From NCBI GenBank assembly GCA_016934825.1, contig JAFGSB010000148.1, positions 1 to 64,000 on the forward strand: DNA of 64,000 nucleotides, read 5' to 3'. The notes under the pieces were generated by a model. That model made no database searches and had not been told where the DNA came from. It saw nothing but the letters and a program-made list of their open reading frames with translations. The stretch comes from Candidatus Zhuqueibacterota bacterium. Its GTDB lineage: Bacteria > Zhuqueibacterota > Zhuqueibacteria > Residuimicrobiales > Krinioviventaceae. Shown here in pieces: positions 27,545-36,422 of the stretch. The first letter of the stretch is position 1. The number at the start of each line of letters is the position of its first letter. The position numbers were made by a program, and so were the translations under genes.

Positions 27545-27617
27545 CAGTCCACACCCCGGGGCGTCTACAATTCCTCGTTAAACAGGGATGTCCGGAGCGG
27601 GCAGATAAAGACGACTA

Positions 27618-27649
27618 TCACAACAAGGGGTTACAACCCCTTGTTGTGA
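27618..27649. terminator. long perfect hairpin after PurF-like gene
   Basis: 15-bp arms (27618-27632 and 27635-27649) around an AC loop, 110 nt past the stop of the minus-strand PurF-like gene. It is a probable rho-independent terminator or processing hairpin. Confidence 0.6.
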
Positions 27650-27758
27650 GGTGTGTTTTCTTACACGAGGTTATATTTTTGAAGTACAGTGCGCTGTAAT
27701 ACCGGATTATCCCGGTCGTTTGGTCTTTAAAAAGCTTCAACTCTATTCGGTTGTTGTT

Positions 27759-29159
27759 TTACCCCTCGCCGTCCCAGCAGAATGTGCACAGCTTTTCCTT
27801 GCACAATCCAATGGCTTGCACCATATCAGGCAGGCGCTGATATTTTAACGTGGTCAGGTTTAATCTTTCCCGGATCTTGTCCACCATTTTGTGATAGGCT
27901 TCGGAATCGGGGTCGGTGTACGCCGGCGGAACGCTTATGGTGTCGTCCTCCATTTCGGCAATGGCGCGCCGGGCCGCCAGGTCCAGTTCGGAGCGCGACT
28001 GGGAAAAGTTCAGATACGGACATCCGAAGACCAGCGGCGGACAAGCCGGCCGCATATGGACCTCCCTGGCGCCATAATTATATAATCGCTGGATCGTATC
28101 CTTAAGCTGTGTGCCGCGGACGATCGAATCTTCACAGAATAAAAGCCGCTTGTTTTCGATCAATTCCTTGATCGGTATCAATTTCATTTTCGCCACCAGA
28201 TCGCGTATTTTTTGGTTTTGCGGCATAAAACTGCGCGGCCAGGTGGGCGTGTATTTTACAAACGGCCGCTCATAGGGCAGACCGGTCTCGTGGGCGTAAC
28301 CCAGCGCATGCGCGCTGCCGGAGTCGGGAATGCCGGACACCATATCGACCTCGGCATTGTCCCTCTTTGCCAGGGCGGCCCCGCACCGGTACCGTACCTG
28401 TTCAACATTTCGTCCTTCATAGGTTGAGGCCGGATAGCCGTAATAAATCCAGTGAAAAGAACATATCCGTAATTGGTCCAGAGCGGGCAGTAACTTTTCA
28501 AACCCTTCGGCGGTAAATCTGACCACCTCGCCGGGCCCCAGTTCATAGGTCAAATGATAACCCAGATTTAAAAAGGCGCAGGTTTCAAACGTTGCACAGT
28601 AGCTGTTTTCATTACTGCCGATAATAACGGGCGTCCGGCCGTAATAATCCCGTCCCGCATAAATCCCGTCATCCGTCAGCAGAAGCATGGAACATGAACC
28701 CTTGATGGACTCCTGCGCGTGACGTATGCCTTCTGCAAAGGTATTGCCCCGATTGATGAGTGTGGCCACGATTTCCGTCTGGCTGACGGCGCCGCCGCTC
28801 ATTTCGGAAAAATGGGCCGTGCGTTTTTGAAAGGCGCTGTTGATCAGTTCTTCCGAGTTGTTTATTTTTCCAACGGTGACAATGGCGTAACGTCCCAGAT
28901 GGGAATGAATGATTAATGGCTGGGAATCGGTGTCGCTGATCACGCCAATACCGGAATTTCCTTTCAGTTTAAAAATATCATTTTCGAATTTTGACCGGAA
29001 TTGCGCATTCTCGATATTGTGTATTTCTCTGACAATCCGTTTGGGACCCAGTAATGCCAGTCCGCCGCGTTTGGTACCCAGATGTGAATGATAATCCGTT
29101 CCGTAAAACAGCTCCGTCACACAATCCGTTTTGCTGATGACACCAAAGAAACCACCCAC
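27759..29159 (-). CDS. amidophosphoribosyltransferase-like protein lacking the glutaminase cysteine
   Basis: 466 residues, PurF architecture. The N-terminal Ntn-type glutaminase domain (about 1-225) starts GGFFGV instead of CGIFGI, so the nucleophilic Cys is replaced by Gly. The HNG oxyanion region and the RYST arginine block are also not recognisable. The C-terminal phosphoribosyltransferase domain (about 255-440) keeps the PRPP loop FCEDSIVRGTQ (341-351). Cysteines matching the Fe-S ligands of Bacillus-type PurF appear present (C233, C380, C458, C461). It may use free ammonia or have another PRPP-dependent job. Such GGFFG paralogues occur next to a normal PurF in other FCB and Clostridia genomes. 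The start is GTG at 29159 with GAGG 8 nt upstream. Confidence 0.85.
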   Translation of the reverse strand: MGGFFGVISKTDCVTELFYGTDYHSHLGTKRGGLALLGPKRIVREIHNIENAQFRSKFENDIFKLKGNSGIGVISDTDSQPLIIHSHLGRYAIVTVGKINNSEELINSAFQKRTAHFSEMSGGAVSQTEIVATLINRGNTFAEGIRHAQESIKGSCSMLLLTDDGIYAGRDYYGRTPVIIGSNENSYCATFETCAFLNLGYHLTYELGPGEVVRFTAEGFEKLLPALDQLRICSFHWIYYGYPASTYEGRNVEQVRYRCGAALAKRDNAEVDMVSGIPDSGSAHALGYAHETGLPYERPFVKYTPTWPRSFMPQNQKIRDLVAKMKLIPIKELIENKRLLFCEDSIVRGTQLKDTIQRLYNYGAREVHMRPACPPLVFGCPYLNFSQSRSELDLAARRAIAEMEDDTISVPPAYTDPDSEAYHKMVDKIRERLNLTTLKYQRLPDMVQAIGLCKEKLCTFCWDGEG

Positions 29160-29587
29160 TATACGACCTCGCTTTCGTTTTTAATACTGTAATTGAAAGG
29201 TTTAATGAATAAAAATAATTATAAGAAATCAATATCAAAAAAGCAACAAGTTAGAAATTATTGTTTGATTCTGAATGAAAAATTGTCCATAGAATTCCGA
29301 CAGGGCATTGAAAATTAAAATTACAGCAATCAATTTATTATCTCAATTCGGATTATTTTTTATACGACTTTTGTTTTTATACTATAATCAATTTTTACAC
29401 CAATACAAATCTGAATTGAAAACGGAAACAATTTCCTTTTTTCCCTCATTTGCCGGCCTAAAGATTTATTTATTGATGAAGTTCACGCACCCTTCAATGG
29501 TGTAAATTGTTTCACGCATTTTAAACTTTATAAAATTTGACAAGTTAATCATAAACAGATAGCAATTCATTAAAGGAGGACTGAACA
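29160..29587. other. intergenic gap, no gene seen
   Basis: Divergent upstream region of the PurF-like gene (-) and the lipocalin-like lipoprotein gene (+). It is AT-rich. A 65-codon + frame at 29308 has no ribosome site and is rejected. Confidence 0.4.
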
Positions 29588-30031
29588 ATGAAACAATTTT
29601 TTATTTTATTTATCTCAGGTATTATTATGTTGTCCACGGCCTGTGTCAATGAAACTGGAAATGCCGTTGAAGGAGTCTGGGATCTTGTTTATGCCGAAAG
29701 AATTGCAGGAGACACACTTGTCTGGAAATTTCCGGGAGATTACACAGGAACTGACATCAAAGTATGGACTAAAACCCATGTTATTTTTGTCGGCCGGTTT
29801 AAAACTGATACAACATTTGTGGACAATTACGGCGGCGGCACCTATACATTGAACGGGAACCGGTATGAAGAAACAATTTTGTACCATGGTGCCACTGATT
29901 TGGTTGGCAACACACTAAAGATGCTCATAGAAGTCAGGAGTGATTCCATTATACAATCCTGGCCTGTTGATGATAACTGGCAAGTTGATAAAAGTAATTA
30001 TCAGCTTGAAAAATATGTCAGACTGGAATAA
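29588..30031 (+). CDS. lipocalin-like small lipoprotein
   Basis: 147 residues. A lipoprotein signal ends in LSTAC (Cys19). The mature part is a compact beta-barrel-like sequence beginning VEGVWDLVYAERIAGDTL and including GGGTYTLNGNRYEE, a pattern seen in lipocalin-like/DUF4488-type domains that open with GxW. It presumably binds a small hydrophobic ligand in the periplasm or at the outer membrane, and no ligand can be named. It has a very strong AAAGGAGGACTGAACA site before the ATG. It is 123 nt upstream of a T9SS propeller gene with its own ribosome site. Confidence 0.75.
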   Translation: MKQFFILFISGIIMLSTACVNETGNAVEGVWDLVYAERIAGDTLVWKFPGDYTGTDIKVWTKTHVIFVGRFKTDTTFVDNYGGGTYTLNGNRYEETILYHGATDLVGNTLKMLIEVRSDSIIQSWPVDDNWQVDKSNYQLEKYVRLE

Positions 30032-30154
30032 TTGTTGTAAAATACTACAAAGTCAATAGACAGAAATACTCTTAAAACTAGAGTTGGCTCGACTGCATTA
30101 AGCGTTGAATTATAGAAAAATTGAAAATTCAGGAAAAAGCAAGGAGAGATATGA

Positions 30155-31804
30155 ATGAGTCATTCATACAAATTCATGATTTTGTTGATAATTATCGCTA
30201 CTTATTCTCCCGCCCAATACCCGGACGATTTCAGCTTTGTAAAAGTGCCTGATCCTTTATCGGATGAGAATCCTGTATATTCCCTGATCAACAGAGCAAT
30301 ACCTGATATCGGGGAATCCTTCTTTGACCAGAGCTTTGGCACAAAAATCACCCGGGTTACGGAAGCCAATTCCATTCACGGACGGCATGAATATTCCCGT
30401 TTTGATCCGTTTAATATCGACAAATCTCTGATTTTATTGGACCCGGATACACGCTGGAACATCTACAGAACGAATTCTTTTCCCTATAATCAATCCGGAA
30501 ATTTAATCAGAACGATTAATCTGGAAGAACCCAGATGGGACCCTATAGACACAAATGTGCTCTGGGGTCTTGATGAATTTTCCATAAAACAGTTAAATGT
30601 ATCAACTGGTCAGACAACAGTCGTAAAGGATTTTTCCCAGGATCCGCTTATCGGTCCGCTCATTAACCAGGGAAATACCTACCGGATCACCACCATGGAG
30701 GAGGGCGAATCATCAATTGATAAACGTTACTGGGCTTTGATTCTTCAGGGAAACGAACAGGTGGATTATAACCCCCTTTATCTTTTAACATGGGACAGGA
30801 CAACCGACACGATAGTGGGATTATATCAAATCCCCGTGCAGGAATCGTTGATCGACTGGGTTGGGATGTCGCCCCTGGGGAAATGGGTTTTGATCGGCGG
30901 CGATTATGATAACGGCGGCAAGCTGGCCGGGCTTGATATGGCGAACAAAGAATTAACCATGTTTCACAGACTGGATTACTCTACGGCCCATTCGGATGTC
31001 GGCCTGGATACGGACGGTAATGAAGTCATCGTTATGCAGAATATCAGAACAGATTACATCGATCTGCTTCCGATTGACACCCAAACTCAACCTATTTTGG
31101 AGACGGGCGGCAGTTATGAGAACACAAACCGTATTCCGCTTGTCCGGCTTTTTTATTCCGATGAATCGTCTCATGGGTTACACTCCGGTTTTCATATTTC
31201 ATGCAATGTTCCCGGTTATTGTCTGCTGTCAACATTTATTGAACCGGGCCTGCCGGAACAAAACTGGCTGGACCGAACGATCATTATCATTAAACTGGAC
31301 AGGCAGAATCCCCAGGCATATTATTTGGCCAAAGTGTACAACACATCCGGAAGTTACTGGGAAGAAACCCATGCCACCATATCGACCGACGGGTCAAAAA
31401 TCGTCTGGGCGTCAAACTGGGGGCAGAATGTCGGAACCGAACAGGTTTTCGTTCTACAGTTAGATATGCCTTCTAACTGGCGCGAGTTATTGACAACCAT
31501 AAAAAATCCACAGGGCAAAATACCTGAAGGCTTTCGACTGGACCAAAATTACCCCAATCCCTTCAATTCCGGAACTTTTATAAATTATACCTTATCCACT
31601 GATTGCCTGGTTGAACTAAGAATTTATAATACTCTGGGACAGCATATAAAAACATTGTTAAGTCATAATCAACCTGCCGGTTCTTATAAAATAAACTGGA
31701 ACGCGAAAGACGACGAGGGAGACCATATCCCGGGCGGACTTTATATTTGCAGGATGAAAACCGATGGGTTGATACAAACCAGAAAACTGCTTTATTTGAA
31801 ATAG
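30155..31804 (+). CDS. secreted beta-propeller T9SS protein
   Basis: 549 residues with a signal peptide (about 1-20). Residues ~50-455 form a WD40/TolB-like propeller with blade ends such as SPLGKWVLIGGDYDNGG and ATISTDGSKIVWASNWG. The overall look is similar to oligogalacturonate-lyase-like propellers, such as the PL22 gene at 47628, but the lyase His cluster is not evident. The last ~85 residues are a T9SS type A sorting domain (QNYPNPFNSGTFINY, ending QTRKLLYLK). It is exported and surface-located, and its function is unknown. The ATG at 30155 has AAGGAGAG 8 nt upstream; an out-of-frame ATG at 30151 is ignored. The gene ends before a convergent hairpin. Confidence 0.82.
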   Translation: MSHSYKFMILLIIIATYSPAQYPDDFSFVKVPDPLSDENPVYSLINRAIPDIGESFFDQSFGTKITRVTEANSIHGRHEYSRFDPFNIDKSLILLDPDTRWNIYRTNSFPYNQSGNLIRTINLEEPRWDPIDTNVLWGLDEFSIKQLNVSTGQTTVVKDFSQDPLIGPLINQGNTYRITTMEEGESSIDKRYWALILQGNEQVDYNPLYLLTWDRTTDTIVGLYQIPVQESLIDWVGMSPLGKWVLIGGDYDNGGKLAGLDMANKELTMFHRLDYSTAHSDVGLDTDGNEVIVMQNIRTDYIDLLPIDTQTQPILETGGSYENTNRIPLVRLFYSDESSHGLHSGFHISCNVPGYCLLSTFIEPGLPEQNWLDRTIIIIKLDRQNPQAYYLAKVYNTSGSYWEETHATISTDGSKIVWASNWGQNVGTEQVFVLQLDMPSNWRELLTTIKNPQGKIPEGFRLDQNYPNPFNSGTFINYTLSTDCLVELRIYNTLGQHIKTLLSHNQPAGSYKINWNAKDDEGDHIPGGLYICRMKTDGLIQTRKLLYLK

Positions 31805-31948
31805 ATTTTTAAAATAAATTACATTCAAATAATATTATTAATGCTATGACAGAGATGATATTATTAATTATGATGAAATTGTATCGGGATATAAAATATA
31901 ACAGATTTTTTGTAAGGGGGGATTATATTTCCATTTAGCGTATGTTTT

Positions 31949-31977
31949 TGTCCGGCGCCGTACTGAGACGCCGGACA
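31949..31977. terminator. convergent hairpin
   Basis: TGTCCGGCG (31949-31957) pairs with CGCCGGACA (31969-31977) between the convergent T9SS propeller gene and the DUF362 gene. T-rich sequence lies just before the stem on the + strand. Confidence 0.55.
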
Positions 31978-31989
31978 TATTGAATAGTT

Positions 31990-33402
31990 TTATTTTTGCA
32001 GCAGAAGCTTACGGCTCAGGGCATATTCACTGGTTTGCATTTTATAATAATATATACCGCTTGGCAGATTATCTGCCGTCCAGGGGACAAAATGTTCGCC
32101 TGCCGGAACATAACCGTCAACCAGGGTCTCAACCACCTGCCCAATAGTATTGTAAATCGTCAAGGTTACGTTTCCGGATTCTTTAATAGTAAAATAAAAT
32201 GTCGTTGACGGGTTGAACGGATTGGGATAGTTTCGCAGTACCTGAACGGCTTCCGGGCGCCGTATTCTTTGTTTCGGAATGCTCGTTTTGATCGCGTCCG
32301 CACCGTCACCCACTAGCTCAATTTCACTCAATATATTGGTGCCCATGCCAATTTCAGCAAGCATTTTCAGGTAATTGTCGGCCGTTTTGTTTTCGGGTGT
32401 GATCAGCACGTCCGCTTCCGGGTCGTTACCCATTTGAAAAGAGGCGATGCTGTCCGTAGCAACGGGATCTTTTCCTGCCATTAATAAATGATATTCTGCC
32501 GGTTTAAAAGTGTTAATCCATGGCCCCTCGCCGTCGTCGGCGTTTTTAATACCGTCAATTACGGCAAGATTGACAGGTCTGGCCAGGTTTAAATCACAAA
32601 TCGAACGCGGTAAATGTTTGTTAATGCTGCCGCCGTCAACATGCAGCGCCGAACGATATCCGCCCATGCCGTTTTTTATGTAATGCTGGAGCGGTGTAAT
32701 ACCGATCAGGTTTTTCATGGAATGGGTCACGGCCGCGTTGAAATGATGTTTCATTTTGGGGATCGACACGAATACATCCACTTCATCCAGAATACGGTTC
32801 AGCTTGAATGATTCGTAATAAAAATGATTTTCACCGACCGCTTTATCCATAAAATCATCGTACGGATCGGGTTTGTTCAGGTTGACCAGCTTACAGCCCA
32901 GTTCGTCCTGCACATCTTTGTATCCGTAATTGTTATAGGAATTATCATCCCAGATCGCTTCCACGAAATACAGGTCTTCGGGTTTAACGCCGCTGTCGAT
33001 GATTAATTCGGCTGTAGCGCGAAGCACTTCAGGGTGGGTCCAGGTACTGTCGCGAAGGTCAACTCCGTTGAGGCGGTGGTGATTGTCGTATCCCGATCCG
33101 CCCGTGAGGTTGATCTTGATGGCCACCTTGTCGCCCGTTTTGATAACATCCCCGATTCCACCAAGCGATTCAAAAAGATGCTGTAGCCGGTTTTTTATAA
33201 AAGAGCGTTCATAGTTATCGCCCCGTGTTACGGCAACCTGGGCGGCATAATCACTGGCAGAATATATGGCATTGGCAAAAGTTTTATCGGCTTTGACAAA
33301 GGGCCCGGCGAGCACGGCCGCCGTTGAAGCCCCGATTGTTGATATAAAATCCCTCCGTGTAAAACGGGATTTTATCGTTTTTGAAGGATTTTTTGTTTTC
33401 AT
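31990..33402 (-). CDS. Tat-signal DUF362 protein with T9SS sorting domain
   Basis: 470 residues from the ATG at 33402 (GGAG 6 nt upstream). A frame to 33417 adds five residues. The N-terminus has a twin-arginine signal, SRFTRRDFISTIGAS, followed by a hydrophobic run. Residues ~55-365 are a DUF362 domain (VAVTRGDNYERSFIKN, KVAIKINLTGGSGYDNHHRL, VFVSIPKMKHHFNAAVTHSMKNLIG, DGIKNADDGEGPW). The C-terminal ~85 residues are a T9SS type A sorting domain (RNYPNPFNPSTTFYF, ending LSRKLLLQK). DUF362 proteins often carry or partner with ferredoxin domains, but none is present here. Tat export suggests it folds in the cytoplasm, perhaps with a cofactor, before leaving through T9SS. Function is unknown. 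Confidence 0.88.
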   Translation of the reverse strand: MKTKNPSKTIKSRFTRRDFISTIGASTAAVLAGPFVKADKTFANAIYSASDYAAQVAVTRGDNYERSFIKNRLQHLFESLGGIGDVIKTGDKVAIKINLTGGSGYDNHHRLNGVDLRDSTWTHPEVLRATAELIIDSGVKPEDLYFVEAIWDDNSYNNYGYKDVQDELGCKLVNLNKPDPYDDFMDKAVGENHFYYESFKLNRILDEVDVFVSIPKMKHHFNAAVTHSMKNLIGITPLQHYIKNGMGGYRSALHVDGGSINKHLPRSICDLNLARPVNLAVIDGIKNADDGEGPWINTFKPAEYHLLMAGKDPVATDSIASFQMGNDPEADVLITPENKTADNYLKMLAEIGMGTNILSEIELVGDGADAIKTSIPKQRIRRPEAVQVLRNYPNPFNPSTTFYFTIKESGNVTLTIYNTIGQVVETLVDGYVPAGEHFVPWTADNLPSGIYYYKMQTSEYALSRKLLLQK

Positions 33403-33651
33403 AGCTTCTCCATTCATTATGAACGGTTTTCAACTATTTTTTTTAAAGTAATAAATTATAATATAAAAAGAAACCCTGATAAACAAAAAATTATAAAGTA
33501 AGATAATAATGCTTGATATTTTTTCACCATTGAATAAACAAATAATTGTGACAACCTGTAATATTATATCAGCCTCATTTCAGAGATTAGATAATTTTTT
33601 TAAGATTTGTCATTTAAATTATGCCTGTTATATAATATTTTGTATATTATT

Positions 33652-33684
33652 CCACCAATCCCGGTTAAACCCGGCACGACACTA
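33652..33684 (-). repeat. dispersed GTGTCGTG...TTTAACC element, copy A
   Basis: On the minus strand it reads TAGTGTCGTGCCGGG followed by TTTAACCGGGATTGGTGG. It shares GTGTCGTG and TTTAACC with copy C at 53100. Confidence 0.4.
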
Positions 33685-33801
33685 AAAAAATCATTTATTA
33701 TTATGGTTTTCAAATACGAATTTCTTATTTGATTTGTTTGAGAAAATGTATTATTTAATTATTTTATATTGATTTTAGAAAACTTGACCTTTTCAGGCTG
33801 C

Positions 33802-33830
33802 GATGTCCGTTAACCGGACACAGGTGATAT
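33802..33830 (+). repeat. dispersed inverted-repeat element, copy B
   Basis: TGTCCG (33804-33809) and CGGACA (33815-33820) pair around TTAAC and are followed by CAGGTGATAT. It matches copy D (minus strand near 56049) at TGTC, GTT, ACC, GACACA and TGATAT. Confidence 0.45.
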
Positions 33831-34020
33831 CATTATATAATTCTTAGGAAAAACCACATTATATGAATTTATTTTTAGTCAATATAATTATTTTCGATAT
33901 AGAAACATCAGGTCAGTTTACTCATAATCGTATGCCTGTTCATGCTTATTGAATAATGAATATTAACATGTATTCAAGTGTTTTGATTTTTAATGGTCAA
34001 CACTAAAGGGATTTAATATT

Positions 34021-35307
34021 ATGAAAGATTACGTACAGGAATCCATAGCCAATCTCAAATTTTTTGTTGAGCGTTTGAATTTTTTACACAAAGTCTCGCA
34101 AAAGATATCCGAACGGAAACCGTTGTCACGTTTGTTAAATGAAATTCTGGAAGAAAGCAAAGTGGTGATGGAAGCCGAGGCCAGTTCCCTGATGTTATTC
34201 GATCCGGAGGACAAACACCTGTATTTTCAGGTTGCAACCGGCAGCAAGGGGAAAGCTGTAAAACGGCGTACAGTCAGGCTGGGGGAGGGGATCGCCGGCT
34301 GGGTGGCAAAACACAAACAGCCGCTGTTGATCGATGACTGTTACAAAGACAAACGCTTTGACGCCAGTCATGATGAAAAGTTAAAATACACCACACGTAA
34401 CATGATCTGTGTGCCCCTGATGCGCAAAAAAAAGCTGCTTGGGATTATGCAGGCGATCAATAAAAAAAATGACGGTACTTTTACACAACAGGATTTACAT
34501 ATTTTTGAAACACTGGCGTCACAATGCGCCATAGCTATAGAAAACGCCGGATTGATTGAAGCGCAAATCCAGACGGAGGCGCTTGAACGTGAACTGGAAA
34601 CGGCGCGGACTATCCAGCAGGCCCTGTTACAGCAAATCCCTGAATATGACGACCTCGACGCCGCCGCGCAATTGATACCGGCAAAACACGTTGGCGGCGA
34701 TTATTACAATATCACACGCCTGAATCGGCGCGAAAGCCTGTTCCTGGTGGCCGATGTGTCCGGCAAGGGTATTCCGGCGGCGCTGATCGTTTCAACTATT
34801 TGTTCCTGTATGCAGACTTTTTTAAAAATTACGAAAAGCTTTGATCTAAAACGGTTTGTCGGCAGTTTGAACAAGGTTTTGATTGATTCCACCACAATGG
34901 ATAAATTTGTCACCTGCTGGATCGGTTTGTACGATCATGAAAATCGTACACTTTCCAGCGTAAATGCCGGGCATAACCCGCCTTACCTGTTTCGAAAGAA
35001 CGGCAAACTTCCCGAAACCCTCGAAACCGGCGGTTTGTTCCTTGGGACAATGGATATATCTTTTGAAATAGAATCCGTAAAATTAAACGCGGGCGATGTC
35101 CTGGTATTTTATTCCGACGGTATCACCGAAGCCTTTAACAATAAAGAAGAAGAATACGGCGACGAAGCTTTAATTCGAATGGTCACGGGTAAAAGACAGG
35201 AATCCGCGCGGGAAATACTTGACGCCGTGGTATCGGATGTGAGACGTCATGCCGGCCGGGCCACACAAAGCGATGACCTGACCTGTGGTGTTATCAAAGT
35301 ATTGTAA
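34021..35307 (+). CDS. GAF-domain PP2C (RsbU/SpoIIE-type) serine phosphatase
   Basis: 428 cytoplasmic residues. A GAF sensor domain covers about 15-180 (LGEGIAGWVAKHKQPLLIDD, NMICVPLMRKKKLLGIMQAINKK). A coiled-coil linker (about 180-205, ALERELETARTIQQALL) leads into a PP2C/SpoIIE phosphatase domain (about 210-428) with metal-binding motifs GGDYYN, VADVSGKGIPAAL, NAGHNPPYL, FYSDGITEAFN and SDDLTCGV. RsbU-type enzymes dephosphorylate an anti-anti-sigma factor in partner-switching pathways. No rsb partner genes are near, so the target is unknown. AAGGGA lies 10 nt before the ATG. Confidence 0.92.
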   Translation: MKDYVQESIANLKFFVERLNFLHKVSQKISERKPLSRLLNEILEESKVVMEAEASSLMLFDPEDKHLYFQVATGSKGKAVKRRTVRLGEGIAGWVAKHKQPLLIDDCYKDKRFDASHDEKLKYTTRNMICVPLMRKKKLLGIMQAINKKNDGTFTQQDLHIFETLASQCAIAIENAGLIEAQIQTEALERELETARTIQQALLQQIPEYDDLDAAAQLIPAKHVGGDYYNITRLNRRESLFLVADVSGKGIPAALIVSTICSCMQTFLKITKSFDLKRFVGSLNKVLIDSTTMDKFVTCWIGLYDHENRTLSSVNAGHNPPYLFRKNGKLPETLETGGLFLGTMDISFEIESVKLNAGDVLVFYSDGITEAFNNKEEEYGDEALIRMVTGKRQESAREILDAVVSDVRRHAGRATQSDDLTCGVIKVL

Positions 35308-35310
35308 AAA

Positions 35311-35334
35311 CTCACCTCCGGGAGATCCATCCGG
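35311..35334 (+). repeat. left copy of a 24-nt imperfect direct repeat
   Basis: It shares TCCGGGAGATCCA with 36423-36446, and about 20 of 24 positions match. The two copies flank the membrane-protein gene and the TPR remnant. Confidence 0.35.
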
Positions 35335-35374
35335 ATGTCCGCCAGTGGGAACGAGTGTGATACTCTATATGAGT

Positions 35375-36010
35375 CTATTCTAAAGAAGATGCCCTTGCCG
35401 TTATGTCACGAGAGAAACCAAAGAGCAGGGTTGTAGGGATCGTCGCAAATCCGACAAGAATTGGTATTATCATCAATAGCGGATCATCACTGCCTGTATA
35501 TAGCGCGACAAGGGGTGCGCCTGGAAATATCATGAGCCAGGCGATCAGACATATTGCCAACGACCACGGCCACAGAGCACTGAGAACTTGGTGATGCCTT
35601 ACCGGTAATCTGCTCCAAGTTCCAAGAGAGGAGTTCTTCTTCGAAGCAATTGACACCGCAATCAGTCCGAGTACGGGAGGGCCAAAGCCTGCACCGGTGA
35701 GAAGCATAGCAACCAGGAGTGCAAGCAGAAAAATTATTGCCTTTCTATCGTGATTTGACTTTACAAGCACAACCAGAAAAACACATGAGAATAGTATCGA
35801 TAGAAGCCCGGAGAGAAGGTAGTAAGGAATAATTGTCATTGCCGGTTCCCCGGCCATTATCTCGAAAAAGGGAGAATCCGGCCAGGACCTAATCAAGAGT
35901 CCTTCCGTTGGCCGATAGCCTTCAAGGACTTCGCCGATGCCGTGTTCGATTCCCATTACTCCGGCAAGGATACCCAGTGTCAGGAAGAATGTCCTGATTG
36001 CTCTATTCAT
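35375..36010 (-). CDS. integral membrane protein, unknown
   Basis: 211 residues from the ATG at 36010 (GGAG 6-7 nt upstream; an ATG at 36013 is too close). About five transmembrane helices are visible: TFFLTLGILAGVMG, YYLLSGLLSILFSCVFLVVL, IIFLLALLVAMLLTGAGFGP, SLAICLIAWLMIFPGA and LLMIIPILVGFATIPTTLLFG. A Gly/Pro-rich GAGFGPPVLGL loop lies in the middle. No family is recognised. It ends downstream of the phosphatase gene on the opposite strand and is bracketed by a short direct repeat, so it may be a recent arrival. Confidence 0.7.
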   Translation of the reverse strand: MNRAIRTFFLTLGILAGVMGIEHGIGEVLEGYRPTEGLLIRSWPDSPFFEIMAGEPAMTIIPYYLLSGLLSILFSCVFLVVLVKSNHDRKAIIFLLALLVAMLLTGAGFGPPVLGLIAVSIASKKNSSLGTWSRLPVRHHQVLSALWPWSLAICLIAWLMIFPGAPLVALYTGSDDPLLMIIPILVGFATIPTTLLFGFSRDITARASSLE

Positions 36011-36069
36011 CATGGTCTCCGGTATATATATGTGCGCGCCCCTTTTGCGACGGGAATAGCTTGATAATT

Positions 36070-36088
36070 GCAGGACAGGATGTCCTGC
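36070..36088. terminator. hairpin GCAGGACA/TGTCCTGC
   Basis: 8-bp arms around GGA, immediately followed by a second hairpin at 36098-36122. It is probably a terminator pair between the TPR remnant and the membrane-protein gene. Confidence 0.45.
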
Positions 36089-36089
36089 T

Positions 36090-36323
36090 CTATTGACCGC
36101 CCTGGAAAGAATTTCCAGGGCGAGCGGAATTTAGATTGCGATATGACAAACCAATGCTATTTAGGCGCTCGACTTCTTTTACTTTATTACCTATGTTTTT
36201 ATATAAATCGAGAGCTTTATTGTAACACTCAATAGCTTCTGTCCAACGGCTATTGTTATAATGAGTTTCAGCTAGATTATATAATTTTTCAGATTCATTA
36301 TAATAATTGTTATTTTTTATCAT
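36090..36323 (-). pseudogene. truncated TPR protein fragment
   Basis: Starting at the ATG at 36323, about 60 residues form one and a half tetratricopeptide repeats (LYNLAETHYNNSRWTEAIEC, then YNKALDLYKNIGNKVKEVER). The reading frame then runs into a hairpin sequence and stops after an unrelated tail (NSARPGNSFQGGQ). TPR proteins carry many repeats, so this is a leftover of a larger gene, cut where the 36098-36122 palindrome begins. Its low GC differs from the malic-enzyme gene. It is unlikely to be functional. Confidence 0.5.
36098..36122. terminator. hairpin CGCCCTGGAAA/TTTCCAGGGCG
   Basis: Perfect 11-bp arms around GAA. It encodes the aberrant tail of the TPR fragment, so the palindrome probably inserted into or replaced the original 3' end. 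Confidence 0.5.
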
Positions 36324-36397
36324 TATTACTAATCCCAATTATTAATGAAATAATAATGAAATTATTTTATTGATTCCCCTTGCCTCACCATTGCGCA

Positions 36398-36418
36398 CCT
36401 TGCGTCCTTGCGGTTAGA
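36398..36418. repeat. tandem CTTGCGTC-type short repeat
   Basis: CCTTGCGTCCTTGCGGTTAG is an imperfect tandem 8-mer related in style to 12641-12660 and to the inverted segment at 9882-9947. Confidence 0.3.
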
Positions 36419-36422
36419 TCTG

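Larger units (their letters stand above)
33403..34020. other. long AT-rich divergent intergenic region with two repeat elements
   Basis: 618 nt between the divergent DUF362 and GAF-PP2C genes. There is no gene. It holds two copies of the dispersed GTGTC...GACAC-type element (33652-33684 on minus, 33802-33830 on plus). It must contain promoters for both genes. Confidence 0.5.

Noticed and set aside
29308-29505. 65-codon + frame upstream of the lipocalin-like gene
   Set aside because: It lacks a ribosome site, and the hydrophobic appearance comes from poly-T-rich DNA.
33403-34020. CRISPR array in the long AT-rich gap
   Set aside because: Only two diverged inverted-repeat copies on opposite strands with no regular spacing, and no cas genes nearby.
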